Below, piece by piece: positions 1 to 11,814 of a DNA stretch of 64,000 bases; the stretch's first letter is position 1, and each line of letters starts with the position of its first letter. A model generated the notes under the pieces. That model ran no database searches. It saw nothing but the letters and a program-made list of their open reading frames with translations, and was not told the DNA's origin. The position numbers and the translations under genes are program-made. The DNA lies in the NCBI GenBank assembly GCA_026874595.1, contig CM049308.1, positions 36,700,027 through 36,764,026 on the forward strand. Reading direction: 5' to 3'. This DNA is from Sipunculus nudus (taxonomy: Eukaryota; Annelida; Sipuncula; Golfingiida; Sipunculidae).

Positions 1-994
1 CAGACATGTAGGTAGCTTGTTTCATTTCATTGTAATTATGTTACTATTTGCCCAACCTAACATTAATTTCTAGGTGGGGAAATTAAATATTTTATATTGG
101 AAGACTTAATGGAGTCACTTAGTTCTCCGAGTAGTTAATTACTAGCTTCAGTTCCCTGCATAATTTATATACACAGTAACATGCAAACTGCAGGGTTTCT
201 TTGATATATATATATATGAAATTGCAAGTGTTGAAACAGATACGCACAACAGACTTTCAAACCAGAAATTTTCATTGCCCTCTACTGATATATGCCTGTC
301 TACCCATGGTGTAGACAGGCATATATGGTGGTCAGTCCGGCTCTTGTCAGTCTGTTAACTATTAGTGCGACCATGATAACTTAAGTCTATCAGTCTTCAC
401 TTCATTTTGCCATGTTAAAGATGCTTGCCCCATAATATTAACCCCATTCAAATAGCATATTGGAAAACCTCTTTTCTCTACATGCAACGTTAATGGTGCA
501 ATCTTGCCACACATTACTGGCATGGCCAGTTGAGAATTGATGATTGTTTAACCCCCACTCTTTACAAAATGATTGTGATAGTCCATTTGCTGGGGGAACA
601 TTCTGTAATCATATGGAGTTACCTAAACAGAGAAGAGACAGGGCCATGGGGATCTAAGATGTTCTGTGTCCATTAAGTTACCATATTGCAAAAAGCCCCG
701 ACATGTTAGCTGATTGGGTCCCCTGTGACTGACATCTGCAACCTCTCTGTGTAGCCACATCATTTCAGATTGCAGCCTTTATATAAATGAACAATGCCTG
801 GTTTCCTACCAGAAGTAAACAAGGCTCAGAGACCACATAAAATGAAGTTGCTTTAACAAGAAATAGGTGTGCTATTTCAGGCAACTTTTATATGCTTAAT
901 TTACAGGTTTTGTCCTTTATATATTAAAAAAGCATTTTGTTGGTACATATTTAGTAGCACTTCATTTGTACATTTTTGAGTATGAAGTAATAGT

Positions 995-997
<3 letters not shown>
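1..997. other. AT-rich DNA without a recognised gene
   Basis: I see no coding signal beyond short open frames with no recognisable protein character. The only structured part is the hairpin at 288-326, listed separately. Confidence 0.6.
286..335 (+). repeat. Perfect 16-bp stem-loop, possible 5' end of a Helentron-like element
   Basis: Arms 288-303 (ATATATGCCTGTCTAC) and 311-326 are exact reverse complements around the 7-nt loop CCATGGT. The form, a TATGCC... arm whose complement is followed by ATATGG, matches the 5' stem-loop of element B at 42147 (TATGCCCC...GGGGCATATAG). I infer the start of another family with this plan. I could not find its 3' end, so only the hairpin itself is certain. 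Confidence 0.5.

Positions 998-1047
<50 letters not shown>
998..1047. repeat. (TA)n microsatellite, about 50 bp
   Basis: Uninterrupted TA dinucleotides. Translation gives a run of alternating Ile and Tyr on the minus strand, which is an artefact and not a protein. Confidence 0.95.
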
Positions 1048-1050
<3 letters not shown>

Positions 1051-2750
1051 AATATATATTAATGATGCATAGAAACATAGTTTATATACTCCAGCAGAGT
1101 GTGCTAGAACACTTGTGAGGCCAACATAAAAAAAAAGAACGAGGAAAGTTCCAAAGTGGATTCTGAACACTGACGTACAATAAAACCTGAGAGTAAAAGA
1201 ACCCCCACACGAGTATGTTGCACTCAGAACATGAATATAACCAAGTGTTTTGCACTCATGACAAGTGAAAGGTCCATGGGGGAATCATACCTGACCTAAT
1301 TGTATAAAACTTGTAAACCAGCTGCGTAATGGCGGGTCTGAAATTTCTGCTTTGTCCTATATTGCTTGTTGTTTTCCCAAGCACATACTAACCCAGTTTG
1401 AAAATGATGAAATAGCCGTTCAAAATGGCAAAGTTTATGGTAAATGCTGATAAACATGTCTTACACCAGGTTCCATTTCTAGCATACAACCTTTAAAGTC
1501 ACAACAAATACGTAAGATGCATGGTTTTCTAGACACCTTTGATAGGTTTATGTTTAATTCTTACAACAAGTTGAGAATGATCTTTTTAAGACCACCTTAT
1601 GTGCTAAAACAATAGCGGTCTTTAGTCACAGATGGTCTTAAGTCTCAGGTGGTCTTAAGTCTCAGCATGAAGCGAACAAAGGAATATATGTCTACTTTAT
1701 TAATTATTCATTTATTATACAAATAGATACAGGATATAAGCATAAAAATCAAGATATTCTCAACAAATAACAAAGGGAATCTTGTTTATAATTATCAAAG
1801 AAAGCCAGTCCTTTTATAACTTTATAAAACAAGTCTTTGAAGAGCCAGTTTATCATATTGCAAACACTAACCGCGACTTAATGATGTACCATGAGTACAC
1901 ACCGAGTCGCTTTGTTTATCACTGACTTGTGCTCACCGTATTTCGAAGAAGACCTACCCCGTTAAAATTTCAATACACTTCAAGGCAGGTATGAAGATAC
2001 TGATAATTAGATTACAGGTGAATGCTCCTGTATGATTGTTCCTTATACTAAAGAAAATATTTGACTTAGGAATATAAAGTATTGCATATAAAAATAAAAA
2101 AAAAAGGACATTATAGATAAGGAATATTGTACTACAAAAGATTAAGAGGGTCAAGGATGATTAGAATTGGATTTTCCTATGATGCTTGTGAAAAAGTGCT
2201 TTTTTAGGCTTTCCCTATATAGCAGAAGTTCAGAATGATCCATGTTGTCAGTGCTGTTGAAAATTTTTTGACAGAAATTACTTTGTTATTATTCTATAGA
2301 GACGGTAAAATATGCAAAACAATAAAATGCCAGAAAAGGTCATTGTATGGCAAACAGAAACTTTGTGGGTAAACTTTTGGAAATGAAGAGTTTGCTGTAA
2401 AGAAATAATGCATCAATCCTTTTCAGGAGAATCCCTTTTATGTAAGGGTTTCTCTCGCATGCCTGGATATTGAGGACACTGGAGAAAGTTTAGGTTTGCC
2501 CAACTTACATAATATAGGACACCTATGTGAAACTTTCTCACAAGTTACTCTACTGTTCTGTTCAGTTTTCTCTGTGTATGCATAATATGTTGTCAGGCTT
2601 TGATGTGACACCTGTGCTTTGAAAGAAGAAGTACACATAAGATACTTGAGAGGGCCATGTTGATACAATTGGCTTAATTTATCTGTGGTGCAAAAGGTAC
2701 TGTTGAGAACTTGTTGCACATTGATGCTACAATTCTGTGAGTATACACAT
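1048..2750. other. AT-rich DNA without a recognised gene
   Basis: No coding region supported. A 15-bp word, GGTCTTAAGTCTCAG, is repeated directly at 1634-1648 and 1651-1665. Nothing else stands out. Confidence 0.6.
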
Positions 2751-2753
2751 GCC

Positions 2754-2832
2754 TTTGGAGAAAGTCACTGCTCTATTTAGTGCTCCATTAACTTTGGAGA
2801 AAGACACTGCTCCATTCACTTTTGAGAAAGAC
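2754..2832. repeat. Degenerate short tandem repeat, about 37 bp
   Basis: Three imperfect copies of a word containing CTTTGGAGAAAGACACTGCTCCAT follow one another; the third runs straight into the left arm of the inverted repeat at 2824. No function is suggested. Confidence 0.55.
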
Positions 2833-2881
2833 ACAACATGACATTTACACAACATGACAAATGTCATGTTGTGTCTTTCTC
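2824..2881. repeat. Perfect 23-bp inverted repeat with 12-nt loop
   Basis: Left arm 2824-2846 starts GAGAAAGACACAACATGACA; right arm 2859-2881 is its exact reverse complement. The loop, 2847-2858, repeats part of the arm (ACACAACATGAC). A perfect stem this long in otherwise diverged repetitive DNA implies a recent origin, perhaps by template switching. Confidence 0.9.
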
Positions 2882-3118
2882 CCAATTCATTTGAGCAGTA
2901 CAGCTCCCTCAACTTTGAAATTTGACGAATGACTCTGCTTACACTTTGGAACATACTCGATATTTTACATATTAAACAGCAAAAGACAAAAAAAAAGAAA
3001 GAGAATCTGTGATGATTCCAACACAAAAAGAGGTGATTTAGATATTTAAAGGCATTTGACCCTTTGACAAGTTTGCTGGATGTCACTATTTTTCTTCCAG
3101 ATTATATTTTTAAATTCA

Positions 3119-3430
3119 TTTTTAGCTCAGCTGACTACAAGTCATGTGAGCTCTAGTCAAGGCTCTTGTTCCATAGTATGTCTGTCATGCTGGCCAGACA
3201 TCCATTAACAAGGCACATTTTAAAACCATTAGACCTACAAATCCAAAATTTGACATAGAATTATACATGACCCTAAGTTCTCCTACCAAATCTGAAACTG
3301 GGTCGATCACTGCACTTTGTTCCTTTGAGAATTAAGGAAAACTCCCTAGTCCAGTATTTATTGTTACAATTCAAAACTACCCAGTATGAAAAACGGTTGT
3401 TGTTAATCTATTCATATTTGATATAAACCT
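3119..3430 (+). mobile_element. Family C1 Helentron-like element, 5' fragment
   Basis: It opens with TTTAGCTCAGCTGACTACAA followed by GTCATGTGAGCT, the same foldable 5' terminus as the copies at 20131, 24036, 24394, 28171 and 29073. The next 300 bp (a variant of 'taacaaggcacattttaaaac', then 'cctacaaatccaaaattt') follow the 5' part of the 28171 copy. Similarity fades near 3430 and no 3' terminus follows, so the copy is truncated. Confidence 0.7.
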
Positions 3431-5434
3431 TCCTGCATATACAGTGAAGTCTCATTTTAATCAAGCAATAAGTGAGTGTGAACAGGGGTGCGCTCAACCA
3501 AGAAGTGACATAACCACTCAACTATGGACTTGTCATGAAAACCTACCCTGTCATGTATTAATAAGCCGGTCATTGTCGGCTTGGTTTAACAAAGATCAAA
3601 CACCTGGGGAAACTTGGACCTGACCGCTGTCACTCTAGTTCAGTATGATGATTCTGTGTATAGGGACAAGGTTGATTTGGTTTATTTAAGTCAGTTCAGA
3701 TCTGGTCCCATGTTTCCATTAGATTCTTTTGCATGAAAGTGCAAACACTTCATAGAATTGAGAGATAAAATCTGTTTTCAGAATTGTTCCAATTTTCCAT
3801 TGTACCTGCTTTATATAACTTTATCATAGGTAAAGAAAACAAGCCCCACAGTTCCAAGGTCTGTTTGACACTTCCTTCACCTGCCTGACTTCCACAGGAA
3901 GAAGGCAAAACCTTCCCAAATCAAAGGGTCAAACAGCAGTAATGCTGTTGTGTTCAGGTAATCATAGTCCTGCTGAGCTCCACGTAGCCGGCAAGTTTTT
4001 GCCTGTATGTATGTTTTATCATATTTATCTTGAAAAAGGGTTCTTTTCTATTTCCTCTTGGAAGAGACTTTTAAAATTATTATATCCAAATTGTACTGTA
4101 TTTTTATAAGTATTAATCACATTCACTAATTATGATTTTTCTCTTCTAATAATATTAAAAAGTGAATAAAACTTTTTGATTGCTGTCTACACAGAAAACA
4201 ATGGTATATTATTGATTAAAGAGCAAAAATTAATTATTTGTTTATACATGCAGGTTACTTGGTTACTTATTTTGAATATAATTTGAATAAAGAGCATTTA
4301 TTGTCTTGGGAATCACATAAATTGTTAGCATAAGTATACAACAAGTTTGTTTTGTTGACAAAATCTTTACCTCAGTATTTGATATTAGGTTGTATATGAT
4401 ATTTAACTGACAGATGTGGCCCCCTTGTTCCCAAAGGAGTCCCACAAGAGCCACCACTATTGAAACATTCACTAGTCTCCATTGGAAACCATCTGAATTA
4501 CTCCCCTACATTTCATTTAATGCAAATATTTCCTGCGGTAAAAGCAACTGGCCAATAATTGAACATTTTCCCTGATGTACCACTTTCCAGGTATTACTTG
4601 ACACTTTTCCCACCTCAGCCCTTGGCCGGTATTATATTCCTTGCTATATATTACTCCCCTGAGATAAAGAAATGTCTGTTGCTGCAATGATGAGATCTCA
4701 TTGGCCTTTTGTTGGGAGGAAGAACACAACTCTAAATTGCCTCTCACCCTACCAATCAACAGTGGTGGCCCCAGCAGAATTCACAAAGGCTGAAAACTGC
4801 TCCATTCATCAGTATTTTTAAAGGAGACTCATTTATATTCCCCAATTCAATTGATTCTTTACAGTTGTAGACATTTCCATCTTTTGGTTAGTAACTTGAT
4901 AAATGAGCAAATTTCTGCATTGCAAGGTAATCTTATAAATTCTTCAGAGTCATTTATGTTTTCTTGATCTATGTTTACCCTTTAGTATTGTATAACATAT
5001 GGTATATGGTAAAGCTGCAGATTGACAGGGTTTGCATTAACAGGTTTTGAGAGACTGTGACTCTCATGCCAAAGTCTGTTAATTTTGTGTGGGTAAATAA
5101 AATTACTACTTTTAAAAGTTAATAAAAAGGTATACAATAGTATCTGTTTCATGTTTCTCTCTTGAAATTATCATGGAAATCTTCCTGTAATATTTTCAAA
5201 TTGTAAGAGTGATGCAGAAAGAGAGACTTGGAAAAATTATGAGAATCTGTGATTGAAGAAAGCAGGTCTAAAACAACCATAAAAGAATATGTGAGAACAA
5301 CTTGGAAGGAAAAAGTAAAGTATAATGGTAAAATAAAAGAAAAAAGTTAGATCAGATTATTTATAAAAGGGATTATGTGTAAGAGGAGAAAATAATGTTA
5401 GAAATTATCACAATGATAACAAACAGCTACAGAG

Positions 5435-5436
<2 letters not shown>
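3431..5436. other. AT-rich DNA without a recognised gene
   Basis: No coding region supported on either strand. A start resembling DNA-transposon termini (TACAGTGAAGTCTC, about 3440) has no matching end that I could find, so it is not called as an element. Confidence 0.55.

Positions 5437-5495
<59 letters not shown>
5437..5495. repeat. (TA)n microsatellite, about 59 bp
   Basis: Uninterrupted alternating A and T. Confidence 0.95.
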
Positions 5496-5498
<3 letters not shown>

Positions 5499-5784
5499 TC
5501 TAAAATCAGAAGCTATAAATCATTGTCAATTAATGTTGATATATCTCCTAGATGGATGTAGCATGTCCAGAAAAAATGAACAGTGAATCTGCTTTCTTAC
5601 TGATATGTACTGTTCATGCAGGCACTGGCAGAAACCAGATCAGAGAGAGAGAGGTGACCGCTGAAAAGACACACAATTATTTACCATTCTGTTGCCTGCC
5701 AGCAGATGACATGAAGGGTGTCTAGTATCACCAAGCTATGATAAGAATAATTGGACAGAATGGCAGTCCACAGCCATGGGTACA

Positions 5785-5990
5785 CCATTTGTTCCAACTT
5801 ATGTCATTGTAAAGTGTCACCATATGACACACCAGTAACACAGTGACACCATGTAAAACCTTGTATAACTATCAAAATTAGAGGGAAAGATAACATTGGT
5901 TCCACCTATTGCCATCGTAAAGTGTATAGCTCTGTTACATATTAGTAGTATAGTTACACCAAGTTAAACCATGTTATAGCTAACATAATG
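5785..5990. repeat. Diverged tandem duplication, about 113 bp period
   Basis: Two adjacent stretches share a series of words in the same order: 'gttccaactta/gttccacctat', then 'cattgtaaagtgt/catcgtaaagtgt', then 'agtaacacagtgacacc/agtagtatagttacacc', then 'taaaaccttgtataac/taaaccatgttatagc'. Non-coding and old, judging from the many differences. Confidence 0.55.
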
Positions 5991-8621
5991 AATGGGGAAG
6001 AACCTTTAGTTCTGATTAATATCCATGGTTCATTTTTAAGTATTAATGTTGGAGCAAGTAAATTATGTTAATGTGTTTCACCTGAGTGCTACTCACCTAC
6101 CATTTTATGTGCATGTCTGCAGAGATGTAGAAATTTTCTGGTATAAATAATTTATATTGAAAAGGTTATTGACATTTCCTTTGAAAATAGTTATTATTTG
6201 AAATGTTAATGTTATTTCACAACATGTTTCCATTATATAGTGATAATGCTTGCTTGTCGGGGGATTCACTAGTCTTACTTGAAAGAAATGAGATATGACA
6301 GGCTTAAAATGAGGTCTCTTTAAGCTATAGAAATCATGTCATGTTAACTGACAAGATCTTAAAGATACATGCAGATGTCCAATCGAGCTGAAAGGGCAGG
6401 GATTTGAGAACTGATTGTTGCATGTGACAAGTTAAATTTGGTATTCATAGACATGTCATAGTCTAGTAAATCTTTGATTGACAGTTCCCTATCCTGAGAG
6501 GTGCATGGAGACAGGTGCAGAATGTCTGAGTTGTTTACTGTATAAATACTGTTACAAAATATAATTTTGAGAATCTCTGTATAAATCTCTTGTTCTGTTA
6601 TCAGCTAATTTATTTATTACTTTCCACCAGTCAAGTAAGATAGAGGTCATGCACATTTATTCCTTGCTGTTTGTTAAATAGATGTTTACCGTAAAGTTGT
6701 GAAACTGTGTTCTGGACTCTATTCAAATGCATGTGTGGATGTGATGGTCAGGTCTGTGCTTGCTGAGGACCCCCCAGTTCTCTTTCCCTGAAAAGTGTTC
6801 CCCCATAAACCAATATACATGAGAAATATTCAGGCTGCCCTTGCTGTATATCACACTTAGTCTTTCTACTTCCAGAAACTCAAGATTGGAGTGCTTCTTG
6901 AAATCTTTCAGCCAAGTTGTGACATTTCTTGGTCATAAGATTCAAATGTCAGAGTCCAGGCTCAGGGAATATACCAGGTGGAAGGAAACTACATTTACCT
7001 TAATAGTTAGATCGGACAGCCCATTTTACTGTCATTGGCAATAAACACTGTCAAATCTTATATTGACAGTTATGACTATACATCTACATGATCATGTTAT
7101 GTCTAGGTATAATTTCATGAGTGTGGCTGTCATAAAGCAGTCTGAGTACATCCTCAGTGTGTTTGATGGAAAAAGTGTGCTTGGTGCTCTGTATTGTTTT
7201 GGTCCAATGACGTCGATAGGTGGACTTTCACCACCAGTTTGGTAAACAGCCTATTGATTAGCTGTATCTTTGTCACCAGACCCTGATGTGGACAGGAGTA
7301 GATTCACTCAACAGTAAGAGGAAACCAGCCTGTAACAGTCCCTGTCTCAATCAGACATGACAATTAATTGATGACCTGCTGCCAAATTTTTAATGTTATA
7401 ACACAGGATGAGCACATGTTCCACTTCACACAGACCAACAAACTTAACATCTTTTCCTGTTACCTTGTGTCATTGAACTATAAATGTCAAATGATCTTGA
7501 AAGGATTATACCTTGAATTTTAAATGTTCACATTTGCATTGAAAACCATAGTGGCCACATCCATCAGATATTAATGTCAAATCAATGAGACATTTTAATC
7601 TGGTTTTGTTTACAAAGGAAAATTGGAAAGGCTATCTTCTATCCAAAGCATTAGATCAATGAGGTTCTTTTAATGTTCTTTTTCATCTTAAATCTTTGAG
7701 AAATGACTTGTATCATGCTTCATTATTGCCAACATAGATAGATACAAAAGAGTCTGATTTTAAAAGAGTATCATAGACACCACTTTTCATTTTATTTACT
7801 TGGTGTTATCTTATCTTTTTCTGATTCATATAAATACAGTTCTTTTGTATTTTTGGGTAACTGTTACATGATAGCAATGAAGGTTTTGTTTATGTTATAA
7901 AATTCCTGACAAAGTGCCTGCAAGGGAAAATATGTCTTCAAAGAAAATGCTACAACAAAATTCATCACACCAAGTTCTACAGCCATTTTTTGCATATGTT
8001 GAGCAAAGTGATAGCTGGCAATAACAACCATGCATGTCACTTACCTGTATGTAGGTAGAAATTTACAGAGAAGTTAATTATAACCTAGTTTGTTGCTGTA
8101 AAATATTTTCTTTTCTTGCATTATGCTATAACCTGAGTTGTTAAAAATTGTTCTTTACAGCAATTATAATCACACTAAATATGACCAGAGAAACTAGTAG
8201 TTGTGTTACTCATATGGTCATGTTACAGATTTCAGACAAGCCTGTAGTAACTACAAACTTTATTTTATATTTTTACTAAATACCTGTACTTACCCATTAT
8301 GCACATTTACAAAAAAACTCAGAAATACAAAATATATATGAAATTATTTATTTACTGTAATTTCAAGTACATCCTAATTTTCTTTTGCTGCATTGGATAT
8401 GACAGGAGTACTGACTTTCAGTTTGTGTTATAAATTGTTCTGTTTTGCTTTATCCAAAGAGAATTCTGTTCAATGCTACAGAAAATGTCTATTTTTGACC
8501 ATAAAGACTATTCATTATAGATGAAGATGGTTGTGTTTTAGGGGTGGTAAGCCTGTAGAATATCACAGAATTTAAGTTGACCTTTATTTTTAGGTTGACA
8601 TGTCTCTTCTTTTCACTTCAG
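5991..8621. other. AT-rich DNA without a recognised gene
   Basis: Only short open frames on both strands, none with recognisable composition or motif. No repeat structure noticed. Confidence 0.55.
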
Positions 8622-8673
8622 ATATTCAGGGTTTATAAAATTATCCCAGAGAATAGATACCCAAGTTACCAAG
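8622..8673 (+). other. Candidate 52-nt internal exon (weak)
   Basis: A pyrimidine-rich tract ending CTTTTCACTTCAG precedes 8622, and the segment ends CCAAG at 8673 before GTGAGG, a good donor. The frame stays open across the segment and gives residues ending VYKIIPENRYPSYQ. I recognise no family. A chance pairing of splice-like sites is quite possible in 64 kb. RNA evidence would decide. Confidence 0.2.
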
Positions 8674-9382
8674 GTGAGGAATTGGTCATCATACATGGGC
8701 TATATACACTGGCAAGGCCAATAATGGTTCAGCCATGTGGGATCAGCTATTGTTCAAACTGATTATTGTGTAAAAGATAAAATACTATTACAATGTGTAA
8801 AGATTCTAAATACTAATATGTTGAAACATTCCTTTAAATATTAATTAAGTCACTAATTGCATCTCCTACTTCATTACAATACAACCTTTACAAACCAGTG
8901 GAGCTGACTCTTTGTGTTCCTCCTATGCTCAGTTAAAATGCCAGCTCTTCAGAACTATCTTCACATCCTTACAACATAAGCAGTATGATAAACAAATACA
9001 ATCTTAAAATCACAAAGGATTAAATAACTTTGAATATTGTGACAGAAACATCAGTTTGTTTTGGCATAATTGTAACCAGAATTGGATATTATTGACCTTG
9101 AATGCTTGATAAAGTCCAAGACATATAAGAATAAATTCAGCCTGCAGTGCTTTAAAGCTAAGGAAGGTCTTAATCTTGTCCTGAGGACTGCCTGTGGTTC
9201 ATTGGATTGATAAAAGTTCAGTTTGATTACAGCACTACTTAGAAGATTCATCCAACTGCTGTGGTCATCAGATTTCAGCCTGTCCAATCCTCATTGATCC
9301 CCGAGTGAATAAGTGTGTATGAACAGCGATGGTCATTAATTAGTTGGAAGGGGGTCCTTAATCTGGTAACCGGAGGGAGATG

Positions 9383-9492
9383 CAGGGCTGTGTTTGACAG
9401 GATCAGGTCTGTGTTTGGTATTTGCTTGTGGGGGACAGATTGGGGTGAAGGTCAACAATTATACATCCCCCACCATCCGCTTCTCCAGTCAG
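9383..9492 (+). other. Candidate exon ending at a splice donor (weak)
   Basis: This stretch has a higher GC content than its surroundings. It ends CCAGTCAG at 9492 before GTAAAT, a plausible donor, and is preceded by GAGATGCAG as a poor acceptor. One open frame ends NNYTSPTIRFSSQ at the donor; a second frame is also open, which weakens the call. No family recognised. Confidence 0.18.
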
Positions 9493-10759
9493 GTAAATTT
9501 ACTGCCACAGCCAGCTCAGCAGGATAAAGGTTTCTCTGTCATGCATGTTTGCCTGTTTCTATCTCTGTCTGTCTGTGTTACAAGCTATGTGAGAAAACTT
9601 CTGATTATTTTCAAATAAAGAAATTACCTACAGTGGAACATCCCAATTACGGATGCTGATTAGACCAGCTGGATTTCCGACTGTAAAAGATAGGTAAACA
9701 TTTTATAGAGGTTTGTTTTTAGATCTTCTTTTCATAGTGGCATTACTTCAGATCCCTCAAATAGTGCCACTAACATAGAGATGTTCATAAATCTGTTAAT
9801 ATTCTGTATTCTGAACTCATTTTGTCATCTTCTGTACTGGACAGCATCCAGGAATGAGGTTTATTAGGGGGCTTATATTGGTTTGTCTTGGCGACAGATA
9901 ATTTGGCCAGAAAGTAAAGATATTAAGTACATTAGAACAAAATTAATGGTAATTGTGCATGTAAATTATATCAAGTGAATGTTAAGATGTGAGAGGATAT
10001 GAAGTGAAATGTTTATGACATTAACTGAGTGTTCAAAGTGTGACCTGTCTTCTACTAGTTGAACTACAGTCCACTTACTCTTGTTTTTTTTATTCTGCTG
10101 TCTCCTCAGAAAGCAGAATTTTTCTGATTTTAGGAGACTGTATTAGAAACCTAGTGAAATATCAGGGGTGGTGACTTACTGATACTAACAACATCTGATA
10201 TTTTCACTAAAAGCCTACAGTCTGGACTTTGTGAGGAGGGACGTCTGTTATTTAACCTGAAGGGCAAACTTGGCTAAATTTTAAAGGTTCCGTAGAAGTT
10301 TCAAGTCTTCAGCCAGCTGAAGAACATTGCAGAGGTGGATACAAGATCCTAATAAAGGGGTGGAGGGGAAGGGGGGGGGATCAGAATGTAAACAAGTGAG
10401 CTGGCAGTACAAGTAGACTTTATACCAAACTCTACCATACAGAAGTATAGGGAAGTAAATGGCACCAGACACAAAATCTTAATTCAGTTTAAAATTAATT
10501 TAATTCTTTTTCTCATATATTTTTGTTGAACAACAGCCGATGCATGCCCCTTGTGCCTCCTTGTAATCTGGCCACTCTAACTGCACACACATTCACCCTT
10601 GTTTGTTCACATGACACATCCAGTGGGGAATACACGTATGTTGTTTGGGCCTTCTTGTGTGTTAACAACAAATATGCTACAAAGAGACAGGATGTGCAGC
10701 TAAACAGTTGTATATATATTACCATTTACCGTTGGTTATTACAAAAGAATAAAGTATTT
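9493..10759. other. DNA without a recognised gene
   Basis: No coding region supported. The words CTACAGTGGAACATCCCAAT near 9630 resemble a pogo/Tigger-type terminus, but no inverted partner was found. Confidence 0.5.
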
Positions 10760-11473
10760 TGTTACAGGTGCTCTTTTTATTTATGCGACACGAGCGTAAC
10801 TCGTTGTGGTGCTCTTGCCTGGCTGCTTGTTACATTCTGTGTTTAATCCATACTGGTTGAACTCTTGTTGTCCTACTGGCTTGGTTGTGAGTCAAGTGTA
10901 CACCATGGTGTGTGGGGACACGCAGCGCTGTTTTTCTAGAGAATTCCTGAAACGCATGTTTATTGTTGAGCAGGGTCCTTATGGACTGTTCAAGAAGTGG
11001 AAAATTCTGGGCTTGGGGTGTGAAGGTATATAAAGGGGCTGTTTTTTAGAACCAGGGGGCATAGAGCAGAGAAGATTCCAGCGGCCGCAGAAGCATGTGA
11101 CAGATTCTAGGACCTTATCCGACAAATGCGGCAATTACACATTTTCAAAGACTTTCTCCGGGATTTTATACATTTGGACTTCAGTTTACTTTCTGGGATG
11201 TTGCAAGAACTTTCCACAGGACTGTCATTCTCTGAAAGTTTACATTTAAAGGACTTATTGTGGTGACGGTATTGGTATCCAGGTACTGTACCATTAACTT
11301 TCTGTGTGATTGTATTTAGTTGTTGCTATAACGCTGTTTTACTGTATAATTGTATTGATTTGGTGTATTATATTGTTAGGGTTGATTTAAGAATAAATTA
11401 TAGTTATTTGTTAACAAAAACCACTGACTTCTTTATTCATTCCCCTAGACATTTCACGCTGCCTAGTGTTACA
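10760..11473 (+). mobile_element. LTR-like segment with TATA box and polyadenylation signal
   Basis: The segment starts TGTTACAGG and ends GTGTTACA, so it has the TG...CA ends of a retroviral-type long terminal repeat. Inside, TATATAAA (11027-11034) is followed about 25-30 nt later by a GC-rich stretch with CAGGGGGCATAG, where U3/R would join. AATAAA lies at 11392-11397. The order TATA, then about 360 nt, then AATAAA fits an LTR. Against it: no 5-bp flanking duplication is visible, no primer-binding site follows, and inverted TGTTAC/GTAACA words at 10828 and 11550 offer different ends. It could instead be an unrelated pol II promoter. Confidence 0.4.
11027..11034 (+). promoter_or_regulatory. 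TATA box
   Basis: TATATAAA followed by GGGG, the best TATA-type match in the window, with a purine-rich likely start region about 25-30 nt downstream. It is probably the promoter of the LTR-like segment that contains it. Confidence 0.45.
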
Positions 11474-11814
11474 GAATCTGATTTGTTTTTTATCTCCATT
11501 ACAAAATTTGTGTTCATCACGCATATGTGATCTGTTTATATTAGGTTCCGTAACAATTCAGAGTGGACTTTCTCACTTGAAGAATTTAATCATCTCTGAT
11601 GGTTGTATGTCAAGTTCTGTAACATGCATTGTCCAAATGACAGATTTAGTTATAAAGCTTAATTAACTTTTAACATTTTAACAAATAAGTTATTTATCAA
11701 TTCTTGATTCAATTCACTGCTGTATTTGCTTGATATTTTTTTTATAAATACATAAGAACAAAGTTTTAAAATATTTTCAACAGTACTTTAAGCTGTTTTA
11801 TTACTTCAGTAATT

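Noticed and set aside
901-1170. 89-codon minus-strand frame with a long Ile-Tyr run
   Set aside because: It is the translation of the TA microsatellite; the same occurs at 54387-54656.
9629-9690. pogo/Tigger-like terminus CTACAGTGGAACATCCCAAT
   Set aside because: No inverted partner or TA-flanked second end was found within several kilobases.
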